Assembly (NCBI RefSeq): GCF_000067165.1
Contig: NC_010162.1
Span: forward strand, 2,480,001 to 2,544,000
From: Sorangium cellulosum So ce56
Lineage (GTDB): Bacteria > Myxococcota_A > Polyangia > Polyangiales > Polyangiaceae
Direction: 5' to 3'
Length of the DNA: 64,000 bases
This document shows positions 8,496 through 17,408 of the stretch, one piece after another (the stretch's first letter is position 1; every line of letters begins with the position of its first letter). The notes under the pieces are model-generated. The model was given only the letters and a program-made list of their open reading frames with translations. It was not told the DNA's origin and did not search any database. Both the position numbers and the translations under genes were made by a program.

Positions 8496-9059
8496 TCAGC
8501 GCTCCTCGACGAGGAGAATCCGGTGCACGAAGAACGGCGCGTGCTCCTTCACCCGCGCATCGGAGAGGGTCCGGAACGCCTCGGCGTCCGCGCGCTCGCG
8601 GAAGAGCCCGTGCTCGTTCAGGCGCGGCCCGTAATCCCGGCGAAGCGCTGTCACGTCGGTGTCCGGCAGGAACCCGCAGTTCGACAGCCCGCTGATCAGT
8701 CCGCTGTCGGCCACGTCCCAGCCGAGCAGCCTCCACGCCGGGTCGATCTCCGCCGGCTGGCAGGGGATCTCCAGCGCCCGCGCCCGTTCGTCGTGCTCGC
8801 TCACCGCCAGCGCGATGATCGCCGCTGCTCCATCACAGCGGCGCCGGAGCGCACCGAGGTCCGAGAAGTAGTCGGGGGCCAGGCCATCCGTGGTGAGGGC
8901 CGCGGGGACCGCCGGCCAGACGAGCCGATCCACCGACAGCACGCGCGGCAGGTCGGGTCGGAGCAGGTAGCGCTCGCGCCGGTCCTGGGTCCACTGCGGG
9001 TCTTCCGCGTCCAGGCGGAGGCGCGCGTCGAACCCATAGAGGACCACCGGGCTCAGCAT
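8496..9059 (-). CDS. Putative immunity or partner protein of the DUF4157 protein
   Basis: A 187-residue cytoplasmic-looking protein, acidic with many Asp and Arg, and no signal peptide (starts MLSPVVLYGFDARLRLD). No domain was recognised. The ATG at 9059 overlaps the stop of the DUF4157 gene by 7 bases, so the two are translationally coupled in the order toxin-like, then partner. That order, the small soluble product and the absence of any other gene in the operon are what is expected of an immunity protein, but they are not proof. An alternative is a dedicated chaperone or loading factor for the DUF4157 protein. A longer in-frame reading upstream would lie inside the DUF4157 gene and is rejected. 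Confidence 0.6.
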   Translation of the reverse strand: MLSPVVLYGFDARLRLDAEDPQWTQDRRERYLLRPDLPRVLSVDRLVWPAVPAALTTDGLAPDYFSDLGALRRRCDGAAAIIALAVSEHDERARALEIPCQPAEIDPAWRLLGWDVADSGLISGLSNCGFLPDTDVTALRRDYGPRLNEHGLFRERADAEAFRTLSDARVKEHAPFFVHRILLVEER

Positions 9060-10381
9060 GGCGCTCCTGGCACCCCCATCCCGCAGCACCCGCCGAACAT
9101 CCGCCTCGGCCCGAAGCATTGGCAGGTGACCGGGTTCTGGTTGTAGACGTAGTAGTGCCAGTGGTCGCCCGGGCACGGGAAGTGGGGTGTGCTGGGAGGG
9201 ACACGGTCGATCTCCGGCGCCGGCGGCGCCGGGCACGGCGGGCATGTCCGCGTCGCCGCATAGATGCCCACGCCGACGACGATGGCCCCGAGGATGACCC
9301 AGCCGATGGGGCCGGCCTCGACAAGAACGAGCGCGCCTGCCTCGGCCTGCCGTTGGATCAGCTTCGCCTGGGCGCTCCCAGGGCCGATCGCCGTGATCGC
9401 GCCGGCGCTCTCTCCCCCATCCACGATGCTCGCCGCCACGCGATCCGCCTCGCGCTCCAGCGGGTCCTCCGGCGTGGAGACCTCGACGCCCTTCCGCTGC
9501 ATCTCGCGCTGGGTCTCGCCAGGCTCCGCGACCGGGGCGCCGCCGGCGGCTGTGGTCTTCGCCTTCTGCTGCTCGGCCGCCTCGTGAATCTTGGCGATGA
9601 CGGCCGCCTTCTGCGACTCCGTGCCGCTCGCCCGGACGTTGCGCAGCGCGTGGAGGGTGCCTGCCGGGCTGGCCCCGTCCTGCCCCGTGGAGGCGCTGCT
9701 GACGCGCCCCTCGAGCACCCGAATGACGTCATCGAGCTCCCGATCCGACGCCGAGGGCGCGGCGGCCTCCGGCGCCGTGTCGCGCTGGAGCGTCCCTCCC
9801 CCGATCGACGCGGCCCCGCCCTGCTGCACCACGTGGGTCAGCTCGTGCGCCAGGAGGCGCTGGCCCTCTGCTGTCGACGGAGCGTACTGCCCATCTCCGA
9901 ACACGATGTCGCTCCCGATGGTGTACGCCCGCGCCTGCACCCCACGTGCGGCCGCGGCCGCCTCCGTGCTCCGATGGATGCGCACCTTGCTGAAATCGTG
10001 CCCGAACCTGGGCTCGAAGTGGGAGCGCACCGCGCTCGGCAGGGGCTCCCCGCCGCCCCGGGTGACCTCCACCGCCCTCTCCGTACCCAGCGCCCCTTCC
10101 TCGCCCCGGCCGTCCTTCGAGCGCTGGAGATTCTTCTTCTCGCCTTCCTCGCACTCCGCGCACTTCCGCTGGAGGCGCCCCGCCGGTGGGGCGGTCGCGG
10201 GCTGGCCGCCGATCGCCCGCTGGAGCGCCATGCCCTGCGCTTGCGGCACGAGCGAGATGCGCGTGAAATCGAAGCCGCAGGATGGGCTCACCGGGGGTGC
10301 CTTGGCGGCATGTCGAGGCGTGGGCTCCGAGGAAGTGAAGCGAGCGGCAGACGGACTCCACTTCTGAGCGAACGTGAACAT
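9053..10381 (-). CDS. DUF4157 (eCIS core domain) protein with Cys-rich C-terminus
   Basis: A 442-residue protein. Residues about 105-190 are a DUF4157 domain, a metallopeptidase-like fold, with its HELTHVVQQ motif (His179, Glu180, His183). This domain is typical of proteins linked to extracellular contractile injection systems and polymorphic toxins. A second DUF4157-like motif, EDPLEREADRVAASIV, lies at about 305-320. One hydrophobic segment spans 357-376. The last 63 residues hold eight cysteines (380, 383, 403, 420, 422, 432, 433, 442) and the motif DHWHYYVYNQNP, probably the variable effector tip. The ATG at 10381 has AGGAG at ideal distance. No injection-system structural genes lie in the window. 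The pair is inserted between the HEAT gene and a decayed copy of that gene's end. Confidence 0.8.
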   Translation of the reverse strand: MFTFAQKWSPSAARFTSSEPTPRHAAKAPPVSPSCGFDFTRISLVPQAQGMALQRAIGGQPATAPPAGRLQRKCAECEEGEKKNLQRSKDGRGEEGALGTERAVEVTRGGGEPLPSAVRSHFEPRFGHDFSKVRIHRSTEAAAAARGVQARAYTIGSDIVFGDGQYAPSTAEGQRLLAHELTHVVQQGGAASIGGGTLQRDTAPEAAAPSASDRELDDVIRVLEGRVSSASTGQDGASPAGTLHALRNVRASGTESQKAAVIAKIHEAAEQQKAKTTAAGGAPVAEPGETQREMQRKGVEVSTPEDPLEREADRVAASIVDGGESAGAITAIGPGSAQAKLIQRQAEAGALVLVEAGPIGWVILGAIVVGVGIYAATRTCPPCPAPPAPEIDRVPPSTPHFPCPGDHWHYYVYNQNPVTCQCFGPRRMFGGCCGMGVPGAPC

Positions 10382-10485
10382 GGGAGCTCCTTGCTCGTCT
10401 CGGATCCGCCTTCGCGTATCTGTCAGGCTGCGGGCACGGAAGGTTGTACGCCCGCCCGGCGGGGGCGGCAACAGCGGCCGCGCTT

Positions 10486-10883
10486 CGCCCGCGCCCGAGG
10501 AGGCGGCGGACGCGCTGTCCGCGGTGCTCGCGAGGATGCAGCCGGGAGAGGTCGCGATCGTCGTCCAGCGGCTGGCGGAGCTCTCGCCGAGGCGCCGGCA
10601 CCTCGTGGCGTTCCTGCCTGCGCTTTCGCAGCGGCTCGGCTCGTACGCCGCGAAGCACCACGTCGCCGTCGGCGAGGGGCTCCTCGCGGCGCTCAAGGCG
10701 GACGCCCTGGCCGTGCCCCAGTACCTCGGCCTCGCGTCGCGCCTGCTCCCCTGGAAGGCGCTCGCGCAGGCGGCGTCGCCGAAGAACGGCTGGAACGCGG
10801 ACCGGCGCGAGCTGCTGGAGCGCTACCGGAAGGACCCGTCCCCCGCCGTGGCGGGGCCGGCGTCGTTCGTCATGCCGCCGTGA
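10486..10883 (+). pseudogene. Truncated copy of the HEAT-protein gene 3' end
   Basis: This stretch matches 7682-8241, the last 187 codons of the HEAT-like gene, starting at CGCCCGCGCCCGAGGAGG and ending at the same stop (GPASFVMPP against GPASFIMPP). It lacks an internal 162-bp block (54 codons), which in the parent is bounded by AGGCGCTCG repeats at 7952 and 8114. The deletion thus looks like slippage or recombination between short direct repeats. The reading frame is kept, but there is no matching start or N-terminus; upstream sequence is the promoter region of the divergent DUF4157 gene. It is best read as a relic of a duplication. Confidence 0.85.
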
Positions 10884-10917
10884 GGCGGAGGGCGGCGGGC
10901 GCGCCGTCTGGCAGGGC

Positions 10918-11817
10918 TCACCTCACGACGACAGCGCGGCCATCGACGGTGTAAATCACCGCCTCTGCCCCGGCGACGTTGGCCTCCGGGGACGTCTGTT
11001 CGATCGGCCGGCGACGAGCCGCCTTCTCCTTCGTCGAGCGCACGAACGGCCAGAAGAGCTGCTCGGTCCAGGGCTCGACCGGCGCGCCCTCGGGGAGCCC
11101 GAAGCCCTCCTGGCGCGCGTGCGGGATCATGAGCGTGCCATGGATCCAATCGAAGCAGATGAGGGCGGCGCCATAGTTCTTCGTGGCATTGCCGAAGCGG
11201 CCGACCCCGTGGTGCACATGGTGCGTGTCGGGCAGCGAGACGATGCGCTCGAGGACCCGCATGACAGGGCGCGTGGAGCGGCTCCGCTGGAGGTGCAGGT
11301 CCCAGCGGAGATCGCTGTGCTCCGCCAGCACGATCATCGTCCTGAAGGCCAATCCCACGATATAGACGCCAGGGTGGCCGAGCCAGACGACGAGCGGGGC
11401 CATCCACGTGCCCGGCAACAGGACATGCCAACTCCAGTTCTCCCGGTACGTGACCGCGATGTTCATGTTGCGCGGCACGTGGTGCGGCTTGTGGATCCGC
11501 CAGAGCCAGGGCAGCTCATGGCTCTTGCGGTGTACCCAGTAGATCCCGTATTCATCGAGGAGCACGTAGATCGGGAACACCAGCCAGGAGCTCACGCCGG
11601 CGAGCGCGCCCTCGGAGGCGGGCCAGAGCGCCCCGAGCGCCCAGGTCACGGCGACGAAGGACGCGCCGCGGATCACGAGGTAGGCGCCGACGGACACGAG
11701 GCTCGCGCCGAGCTCCCGCATGGTGAGCACGCCTGTGCGCCGATACAGGCCGAGCGCGAGCTCGAGGGCGGCAAAGAGCGCGAGGAAGACGAGGACGAAC
11801 ACCGTACCGTGGAGCAT
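10918..11817 (-). CDS. Membrane fatty acid hydroxylase / sterol desaturase family
   Basis: A 299-residue integral membrane di-iron oxygenase of the fatty acid hydroxylase superfamily. Hydrophobic segments lie at about 5-24, 40-66, 78-92 and 130-165. The histidine clusters that bind iron are present: H96xxxH100, H109xxH112H113 and H199H200xH202H203. It should insert oxygen or a double bond into a lipid, sterol or carotenoid substrate using electrons from a reductase. The gene 32 bases upstream encodes a ferredoxin-type reductase, its probable electron donor. The ATG at 11817 is preceded by AGGAG seven bases away, which sets the start; the frame is open further upstream into the reductase gene. 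The substrate cannot be told from the sequence. Confidence 0.82.
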   Translation of the reverse strand: MLHGTVFVLVFLALFAALELALGLYRRTGVLTMRELGASLVSVGAYLVIRGASFVAVTWALGALWPASEGALAGVSSWLVFPIYVLLDEYGIYWVHRKSHELPWLWRIHKPHHVPRNMNIAVTYRENWSWHVLLPGTWMAPLVVWLGHPGVYIVGLAFRTMIVLAEHSDLRWDLHLQRSRSTRPVMRVLERIVSLPDTHHVHHGVGRFGNATKNYGAALICFDWIHGTLMIPHARQEGFGLPEGAPVEPWTEQLFWPFVRSTKEKAARRRPIEQTSPEANVAGAEAVIYTVDGRAVVVR

Positions 11818-11849
11818 GAGAGCTCTCCTTTCGAGCGTCGTGGCCTGGC

Positions 11850-12977
11850 TCAGGCGACCGCAGCGGCGGCGCGAGCCACCGAGCCGCGGTCCAGGAATCT
11901 GTCGTGATGCAAGTGCATCCGCGGGATCTCGCCGCGCAGCACGTCGAGCACGGCGTCGATCATCCCGGGCGGCCCGCACACGTAAGCCGCGCAATCGGCG
12001 TGGCCCGCGGCGACCTCACGCAGGTGGTCGGTGACGTGCCCCTTACGCCCTGTCCAGCTCGAGCCTTCGGGCTCGTGCGAGAGCACGGGGATGAAGACGA
12101 ATCGACCTCGCCATCGCTCCTCGATCGAGGCGATGGCGTCGAGCGCATAGAGATCCTGCCGGGTGCGCGCGCCGACGACCAGCGTCACGTCGCGGGCGAG
12201 CCCATCCGAGACCCCCTGCTCCAGGATCGCCTTGATCGGAGAGAGCCCCGTGCCTCCTGCCACGCAGAGGAGCGGCCGATCGGCCTCGTGATAGCGGAAG
12301 CTGCCGTGGGGCCCCGAGAAGCAGAGGCGCGCGCCCGTGCGATCGGCCCCGAAGAGCCAACCGGTGAAGGCGCCGCCCGGCACGTGGCGGATATGAAAGA
12401 GCGCCCTGCGCGGCGAGGCCCGATCCGGCGCCTCGGCGAACGAGTAACAGCGCGGCTCGCCGAGCCCCGGGACGCCGGGGACCGTGAGCTGCGCATACTG
12501 CCCGGCCACGTAGCGGACGTCCGAGGCGAGGTCGACCTCGAGCGCGAGGACGCTGGGCGCGAGCCGCGTCACGCGCGCGACGCTCGCGTCGATCTGCGCG
12601 GGCGCTCGATCCGTCGCGCGCCGGCGGCCCACCCCCGGGACCTCGACCGCCACGTCCTCCGACACGGCCAGGCTCTGGCAGGCGAGCACGAAGCCGGCAG
12701 AGATCTCCTCGGGCGCGACGTGGCGCGAGATATCGCTCTTGAGGCGGATATGCCCCTTGATGAGGCGGCACTTGCACGTGCCGCACTCGCCCACGCCGCA
12801 CATGTGTGGAAGCGGGATGTTCCCGCGCACGGCTGCGCTGAGCAGCGTTTCTCCTGCCTCGATACGGGCCGAGCGATCGCTGCCCAGGAGTTGGAGGGTC
12901 CCGGCTCGACCCCTCGTCCGGCCGCCGAATGAGATGGCTTTCACGATGTCATGGCTCCCTGTTGCACGTGGCTTCAT
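11850..12977 (-). CDS. 2Fe-2S ferredoxin / FAD reductase component
   Basis: A 375-residue flavin reductase with a plant-type ferredoxin domain at its N-terminus. The cluster cysteines are C60, C65, C68 and C100 (HMCGVGECGTCKC, then FVLACQS). The FAD-binding RCYSF motif is near 195 and the NAD(P)-binding GGTGLSPIKA near 260; the C-terminal YVCGPPGMIDAV is typical of the family. The architecture matches reductase components of phenol hydroxylase, methane monooxygenase and ring dioxygenases. Here it most likely supplies electrons to the downstream membrane hydroxylase. The start chosen is the ATG at 12977; an in-frame TTG at 13001 is possible but weaker. Confidence 0.85.
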   Translation of the reverse strand: MKPRATGSHDIVKAISFGGRTRGRAGTLQLLGSDRSARIEAGETLLSAAVRGNIPLPHMCGVGECGTCKCRLIKGHIRLKSDISRHVAPEEISAGFVLACQSLAVSEDVAVEVPGVGRRRATDRAPAQIDASVARVTRLAPSVLALEVDLASDVRYVAGQYAQLTVPGVPGLGEPRCYSFAEAPDRASPRRALFHIRHVPGGAFTGWLFGADRTGARLCFSGPHGSFRYHEADRPLLCVAGGTGLSPIKAILEQGVSDGLARDVTLVVGARTRQDLYALDAIASIEERWRGRFVFIPVLSHEPEGSSWTGRKGHVTDHLREVAAGHADCAAYVCGPPGMIDAVLDVLRGEIPRMHLHHDRFLDRGSVARAAAAVA

Positions 12978-13098
12978 GGAGGCGGCCACCGAAAAGCCCA
13001 ATCAGCAGATGGTATGAGGCAGATTGCCGGCGTGAATATTCCGCCGAATCCACGGCCGCCCGCCTCTTTCCAGGCCGAGCCCGCCCGCACGGGGCGCG

Positions 13099-14019
13099 TC
13101 AGACGCGGCTGCAGAGCTCGATGAGGGATCGCCGGAGCCACTCGTGGGCCGGGTCGCCGTCCTGACAGGCATGCCACATCATGAACAGCGGGATCGGCTG
13201 GATGGGGAGCGGACAGCTCACCACCCGCACGGGGAAGTGCTGCTCGAACAGCCGCGCCAGGGGGAGCGGCAACGTGCAGACGAGGTTCGACTGCGAGACG
13301 ATGAACGGCATCGAGAGATAGCGGGGGACCTGCACCCGCACGCACCGGGCTCGCCCAACGGCGGCCTGGATTTGCTCTGCCAGGTTGGTCTGGCCCTCGC
13401 GCGGCTCGATGATCACGTGCTCGAGCGCCATGTACTCGTCGAGGGTCAGCGAGGGTCCGACGGTGGGATGATCCTGGCGCACCAGAGTGACGAACTCGAG
13501 GTCGAGCACGCGTGTTCGCCGGAACTCCTCGCCCGGGATGGCGATGTGATCCAGGACGAGCTCGATCTTGCCGAGCCGCATCTCGTTTTGCAGCGAGGTC
13601 CCGGGCTCGCGACAGAAATCGAGCCGGACGCGGGCGCCGAGCTGCTCGAGCCACTGCAGAAAACGAGGCAAGAGGAGGGCCTCTCCGATGTCGGTGATCC
13701 CCAGCCTGAAGGTACGGCTCGCCGTGCAATCGAAGGCGCCGGTGTGGGCGAGTGATGCCTGGATCAGGTCGAGCGCCTTGCGGATCGGGCCGGCGAGCGC
13801 GAGGGCGCGCGGCGTCGGGGCCATCTCCTTGCCGCGGCGCACGATGAGATCGTCGTTGAACAGCAGGCGCAGCCGGTTCAGCGCGCTGCTCACGGCCGGC
13901 TGGGTCATGCCGAGGCGCTCGGCCGCCCGCGTCACGTTGCGCTCGGTGAGCACGGCGTCCAGCACGGTGAGCAGGTTCAGGTCCACGGCGCGCAGGCGAG
14001 GCAGCGGCGGTGCGTTCAT
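13099..14019 (-). CDS. LysR-type transcriptional regulator
   Basis: A 306-residue LysR regulator of the NodD/LinR subgroup. The N-terminal helix-turn-helix is clear (DLNLLTVLDAVLTERNVTRA, then AERLGMTQPAVSSALNRLR, about 13-55). A substrate-binding domain of the periplasmic-binding-protein fold covers about 95-300. It lies directly upstream of, and on the same strand as, the reductase and hydroxylase genes, separated by about 120 bases, so it probably controls that pair. The inducer is unknown. LysR genes are more often divergent from their targets, so this co-directional order is somewhat unusual. Confidence 0.88.
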   Translation of the reverse strand: MNAPPLPRLRAVDLNLLTVLDAVLTERNVTRAAERLGMTQPAVSSALNRLRLLFNDDLIVRRGKEMAPTPRALALAGPIRKALDLIQASLAHTGAFDCTASRTFRLGITDIGEALLLPRFLQWLEQLGARVRLDFCREPGTSLQNEMRLGKIELVLDHIAIPGEEFRRTRVLDLEFVTLVRQDHPTVGPSLTLDEYMALEHVIIEPREGQTNLAEQIQAAVGRARCVRVQVPRYLSMPFIVSQSNLVCTLPLPLARLFEQHFPVRVVSCPLPIQPIPLFMMWHACQDGDPAHEWLRRSLIELCSRV

Positions 14020-14139
14020 GCGGGGAGGGTAGCGCTGCCCCGACAGACACCCGCCGCCGAGGGCCCGAGCGGCGTGCGTGTACGGTCCATGAGGGAGATC
14101 CCCGAGACCTCTTGGGCACCGGGAGGTAGCGGCCGGCGC

Positions 14140-17100
14140 CTACGGTGGCCCGGGCGCGGCCTCGATGCCGCCCTGCCCGACGCCCGGGGGCGGCGGCATC
14201 GCCGCGGCCACAAGGGCCACGCGCGCCCCGCGCGAGAGCCCGAGGGTCACCCGGGTCCCCGCGGGCACGCGGAGCAGGGGCCCGACCAGATACCCCAGCT
14301 TGCCGGTGACATCGTGGCCGTCCACCGAGACGATCACGTCTCCCACCTGCAGGCCCGCCGCCGCGGCCGGACCGTCGCGGCGCACCTCGACCACCTTGTG
14401 CGGCCGCATGGCCACATCCATCGGCGACCGGGGCGGCTCGACCGCGAACCCGAGATCGCCGGGAGGCTCGTCGTGCTTCATCCGGCGCTTCGCCATGAAC
14501 AACCGCCCGACGTCGGTCTCCGCGCCCGGCTGCACATCGACAGGGATCATCGCCGCATCGAACGCCGAGCTCATCGGATCCGCGGGCATGAGCATGAGCG
14601 CGAGGGGACCTCTGGGCACGCGGTCGAGGTGAAAATGACCCGCTCCGTCGGTGACCTCGTGCTGCTGCACCGGCGAGGGCGCCATTCCGCCGGCGCGCGG
14701 GTACGCGTGCACCGTCACCCCGGCCATGGGCGCGCCGTCCTCCAGGGACACCACCTGACCCCGGAGCGCGACGCGCCCGGCGAGCGTGAGCACCACCCCG
14801 CTCCGCTGCTCCCCCTGCGCCAGCGTCACCTCGCCCGTGGCCGTCCCCTCCGGGGCGTCGGCTGCAAGTTCGTACCTGCCCGCCGGCAGGTCGCTCATCG
14901 TCCAGGCCCCGTCCGTGAACGAGAAGGACTCGTTCCGGAAGAACGGCGCTTCGCGGCCCGTGACGCGGATCGTGAACTGATCGGGCGGCGCGCCGCCGGG
15001 GCTGGAGACGGCGCCGGAGACGGTGCCTGTCTCCTGGATCGTGAGCGTCACGGTGCGGCCGACCTCGACGTGCTCGACGGCGGCGCGGCCCCCTCCGCGG
15101 CGCTGCGCCTGGACGGTGTACGTGCCCCGGCCCAGGTTCCCGATCACGAACTCCCCGTCGGGATCGGTGAGCACCGGCGCGTAGGGCCCCATGCTCTCCG
15201 GCGGCGGGGGCGGAGGGGCCGGGGCGCCCGGCTCGCCCGCGCCCTCGGGCTCCCGCTGGACATTGACGAACGCGTCCGCCACCGGCCTGCTGCTCCCGTC
15301 GACGACGCGCCCGTGGATCTCGCCGTTCTGGCGCTCCACGACCAGGCTCACGCGCGCGGCCGCCCCTGCCTTCACGGTGACCGCGACCCCGGGGTCGCCG
15401 CCGCCGGCCTGACCTGGCGCCCTCATGGGCATACCCCCCTGCATGGCCCAGATCCGGTATGCGCCCGGCGCGACCCCCTTGATCACGAATGTCCCGTCCG
15501 CGAGCGACTTTCTCGGAGGGCCGCCCCACCCGGGCTGCTGCGCGCTCAGCATGACGTCCGCGCCTGCAACGGGACGGCGGTCCTCGTCGGTCACGGTGCC
15601 CTCGACGCGACCCCCGCTGTCCATCACGAGGGTGATCTCGGGAGCGCGCTCATCGACGACCTCGACCATCACCGGTTCGGGCGGAATGTGATCGTTCGAG
15701 TGCGCCATGACCCTGTGCTTGCCAGGGAGGAGCCCCCGGAGCACGAAGCGGCCGTCGTCATCGCTCTGCCCGACGGGGCCGGGCTGCATCGGCTGCATCC
15801 GCCCCATATCGGTCGGGCTCGCGTGGACCATGGCGCGCACGGGCTTGTCCTCGCGGTCCACCACCCGGCCGCGGAGCGACAGCCCGGCGCGGACGGTCCA
15901 CACGAGTCCCTCGATGTCCGCCTCGCCGACCTCCACGGCGGGGTAGGCCGGCTCCGACGCATGATCCTGGCAGAGCACCACCACCTGGTACGAGCCGGGC
16001 AGCACCCCCTCGAAGCGCGCCGAACCGTCGGCTCCGAGGACCGTCGGGAGCCAGCCGCTCCCCTCGTGAAACAGGGTGACGGAGCCGCTCGCGCAGGGCC
16101 CGCCCCCGGGCGCGACCTCCACGCGGCCGGCCACGCTGCTGGCGGGGTGCATCTCGATCACCACCTCGCTCGCGGTCTGGCCGATCCCGAGCACCACGCT
16201 CGCGCGCGCCTGGCCATGGCCGCCCGCGGCGCGCGCCGTGGGCTTGTACCGCCCGGGCGGCAGGCCCGGGATGCGGAAGCGCCCCTCCGCGTCGCTCGAC
16301 ACGGGTTTCACCTCCCCGGGGCCCCACCGCTGCGCCATCCCGGGACGGACCGTCGCGCCGGCGATCGGCGCGCCCGACCCCGCCTCGACGACCCGCCCCT
16401 CGATCACCGAGCCGGGCGTCATCGAGATCTCGAGCGGCGGCCCCGGCGCCATGCCGTGCTGCGACCCCTCGGCGTACCCGTCGGCGGTGGCGCGCGCCAG
16501 GCAGTATCCCTCCTCGGTCCACGCGGAGAAGGAGCCTTCCGCGTCGGAGCGGGTCACCGCGGCGCCCTGGTGCGACCCCAGGAAGCCATGAATCATGACG
16601 AGCGCCCCGGCGATGGGCCCGCCGCTGACGTCCTTGACGTGGCCCCGGACCTCGACGCCGCCGCGGACGAGCGTCAGATCGACGCTGGTGCGCGCCTCTC
16701 CCTGGCGGAGATCGAGCCAGCGGGCGCGGTCCGGGGCAGGGGAGGTGTAGCTCGCCGGGCGGTGGCCCGGCGCCGAGGCGAAGATCGTCCAGCGCGCGGG
16801 GGAGAGATCCGCGATCTGGTAGCGGCCGTCCTCTCCTGCGGGCGCGCACGTCGGCTCGCCCAGATCGAACGGCGTCAGTCCGCTCGCTCCGCCGCTCGCG
16901 CTGGCGCACACGAGCGCTCCGGCGACGGGCGAGCCGGCCGCATCGGCGACCCGCCCCGCGATGCTCCCGAGCGTCGGCGGCGGCGCGTCCCTCGCGCGGA
17001 GGCACCGCGCTCCCCGCGTCGAAGCGGCGCTCGCCGGAGGCGCGGGGCCGTCCGCCGGCGCCTCTCCGGCGCGGAGCCACAAGAAGAGGCCCAGGATCCC

Positions 17101-17160
17101 CGCCGCCGCCAGCCCGAGCACGGCAAGGGCAAGCCACCGTCTCGCTTCCGCTCTCTTCAT
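14140..17160 (-). CDS. Carboxypeptidase-regulatory-like repeat protein with PDZ domain
   Basis: A 1006-residue envelope protein. An N-terminal hydrophobic anchor (LALAVLGLAAAGILGLFLWL, about 10-29) is followed by a low-complexity linker. About nine Ig-like carboxypeptidase-regulatory (CarboxypepD_reg) repeats follow, each with a pattern such as GRVxDxxGxPVAGAxV and a later F-x-I-x-G-L-x-P-G. The last 100 residues resemble a PDZ domain (VVEVRRDGPAAAAGLQVGDV, then IVSVDGHDVTG). It is probably anchored in the inner membrane or secreted, acting as an adhesive or scaffold protein. The ATG at 17160 puts the hydrophobic anchor near the N-terminus; an ATG at 17208 would add 16 residues. No protease catalytic residues were seen. 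Confidence 0.82.
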   Translation of the reverse strand: MKRAEARRWLALAVLGLAAAGILGLFLWLRAGEAPADGPAPPASAASTRGARCLRARDAPPPTLGSIAGRVADAAGSPVAGALVCASASGGASGLTPFDLGEPTCAPAGEDGRYQIADLSPARWTIFASAPGHRPASYTSPAPDRARWLDLRQGEARTSVDLTLVRGGVEVRGHVKDVSGGPIAGALVMIHGFLGSHQGAAVTRSDAEGSFSAWTEEGYCLARATADGYAEGSQHGMAPGPPLEISMTPGSVIEGRVVEAGSGAPIAGATVRPGMAQRWGPGEVKPVSSDAEGRFRIPGLPPGRYKPTARAAGGHGQARASVVLGIGQTASEVVIEMHPASSVAGRVEVAPGGGPCASGSVTLFHEGSGWLPTVLGADGSARFEGVLPGSYQVVVLCQDHASEPAYPAVEVGEADIEGLVWTVRAGLSLRGRVVDREDKPVRAMVHASPTDMGRMQPMQPGPVGQSDDDGRFVLRGLLPGKHRVMAHSNDHIPPEPVMVEVVDERAPEITLVMDSGGRVEGTVTDEDRRPVAGADVMLSAQQPGWGGPPRKSLADGTFVIKGVAPGAYRIWAMQGGMPMRAPGQAGGGDPGVAVTVKAGAAARVSLVVERQNGEIHGRVVDGSSRPVADAFVNVQREPEGAGEPGAPAPPPPPPESMGPYAPVLTDPDGEFVIGNLGRGTYTVQAQRRGGGRAAVEHVEVGRTVTLTIQETGTVSGAVSSPGGAPPDQFTIRVTGREAPFFRNESFSFTDGAWTMSDLPAGRYELAADAPEGTATGEVTLAQGEQRSGVVLTLAGRVALRGQVVSLEDGAPMAGVTVHAYPRAGGMAPSPVQQHEVTDGAGHFHLDRVPRGPLALMLMPADPMSSAFDAAMIPVDVQPGAETDVGRLFMAKRRMKHDEPPGDLGFAVEPPRSPMDVAMRPHKVVEVRRDGPAAAAGLQVGDVIVSVDGHDVTGKLGYLVGPLLRVPAGTRVTLGLSRGARVALVAAAMPPPPGVGQGGIEAAPGPP

Positions 17161-17408
17161 GGCCTGACTGCCCCTCCTTCGTCCATGGCCCCCTGCCGCC
17201 GGGATCATTAATCCATCGCGCGCACGCGCGGCGGGGCCTCGTCCCGGGGACGCAAATTCGAGGAGAGAGACAGGCTCTCGTCCGCTCCGGCGGACCAGCG
17301 CCGGGTTCGCGGCCTCCCGCCTCGCGCGGCCCTGGCCGAGCTCGGTGCGGTCCGGCCGACCTTGGTATGGTTCGCCGCTCCTTCTCTACTTTCCGCTAGG
17401 ATTTCGTC

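Noticed and set aside
9119..10954. Long plus-strand frame opposite the DUF4157 gene
   Set aside because: The minus strand carries a recognisable domain and ribosome site; the plus frame is Arg/Ala-rich with no domain.
12974..15529. Long minus-strand frame across the LysR gene and the carboxypeptidase-repeat gene
   Set aside because: It runs out of frame through two recognisable genes on the same strand.
17340..17408. Sigma54 (-24/-12) promoter before the GAFTGA activator
   Set aside because: TTGGTATGGTTCGC has GG and GC elements, but with 8 rather than 10 bases between them.
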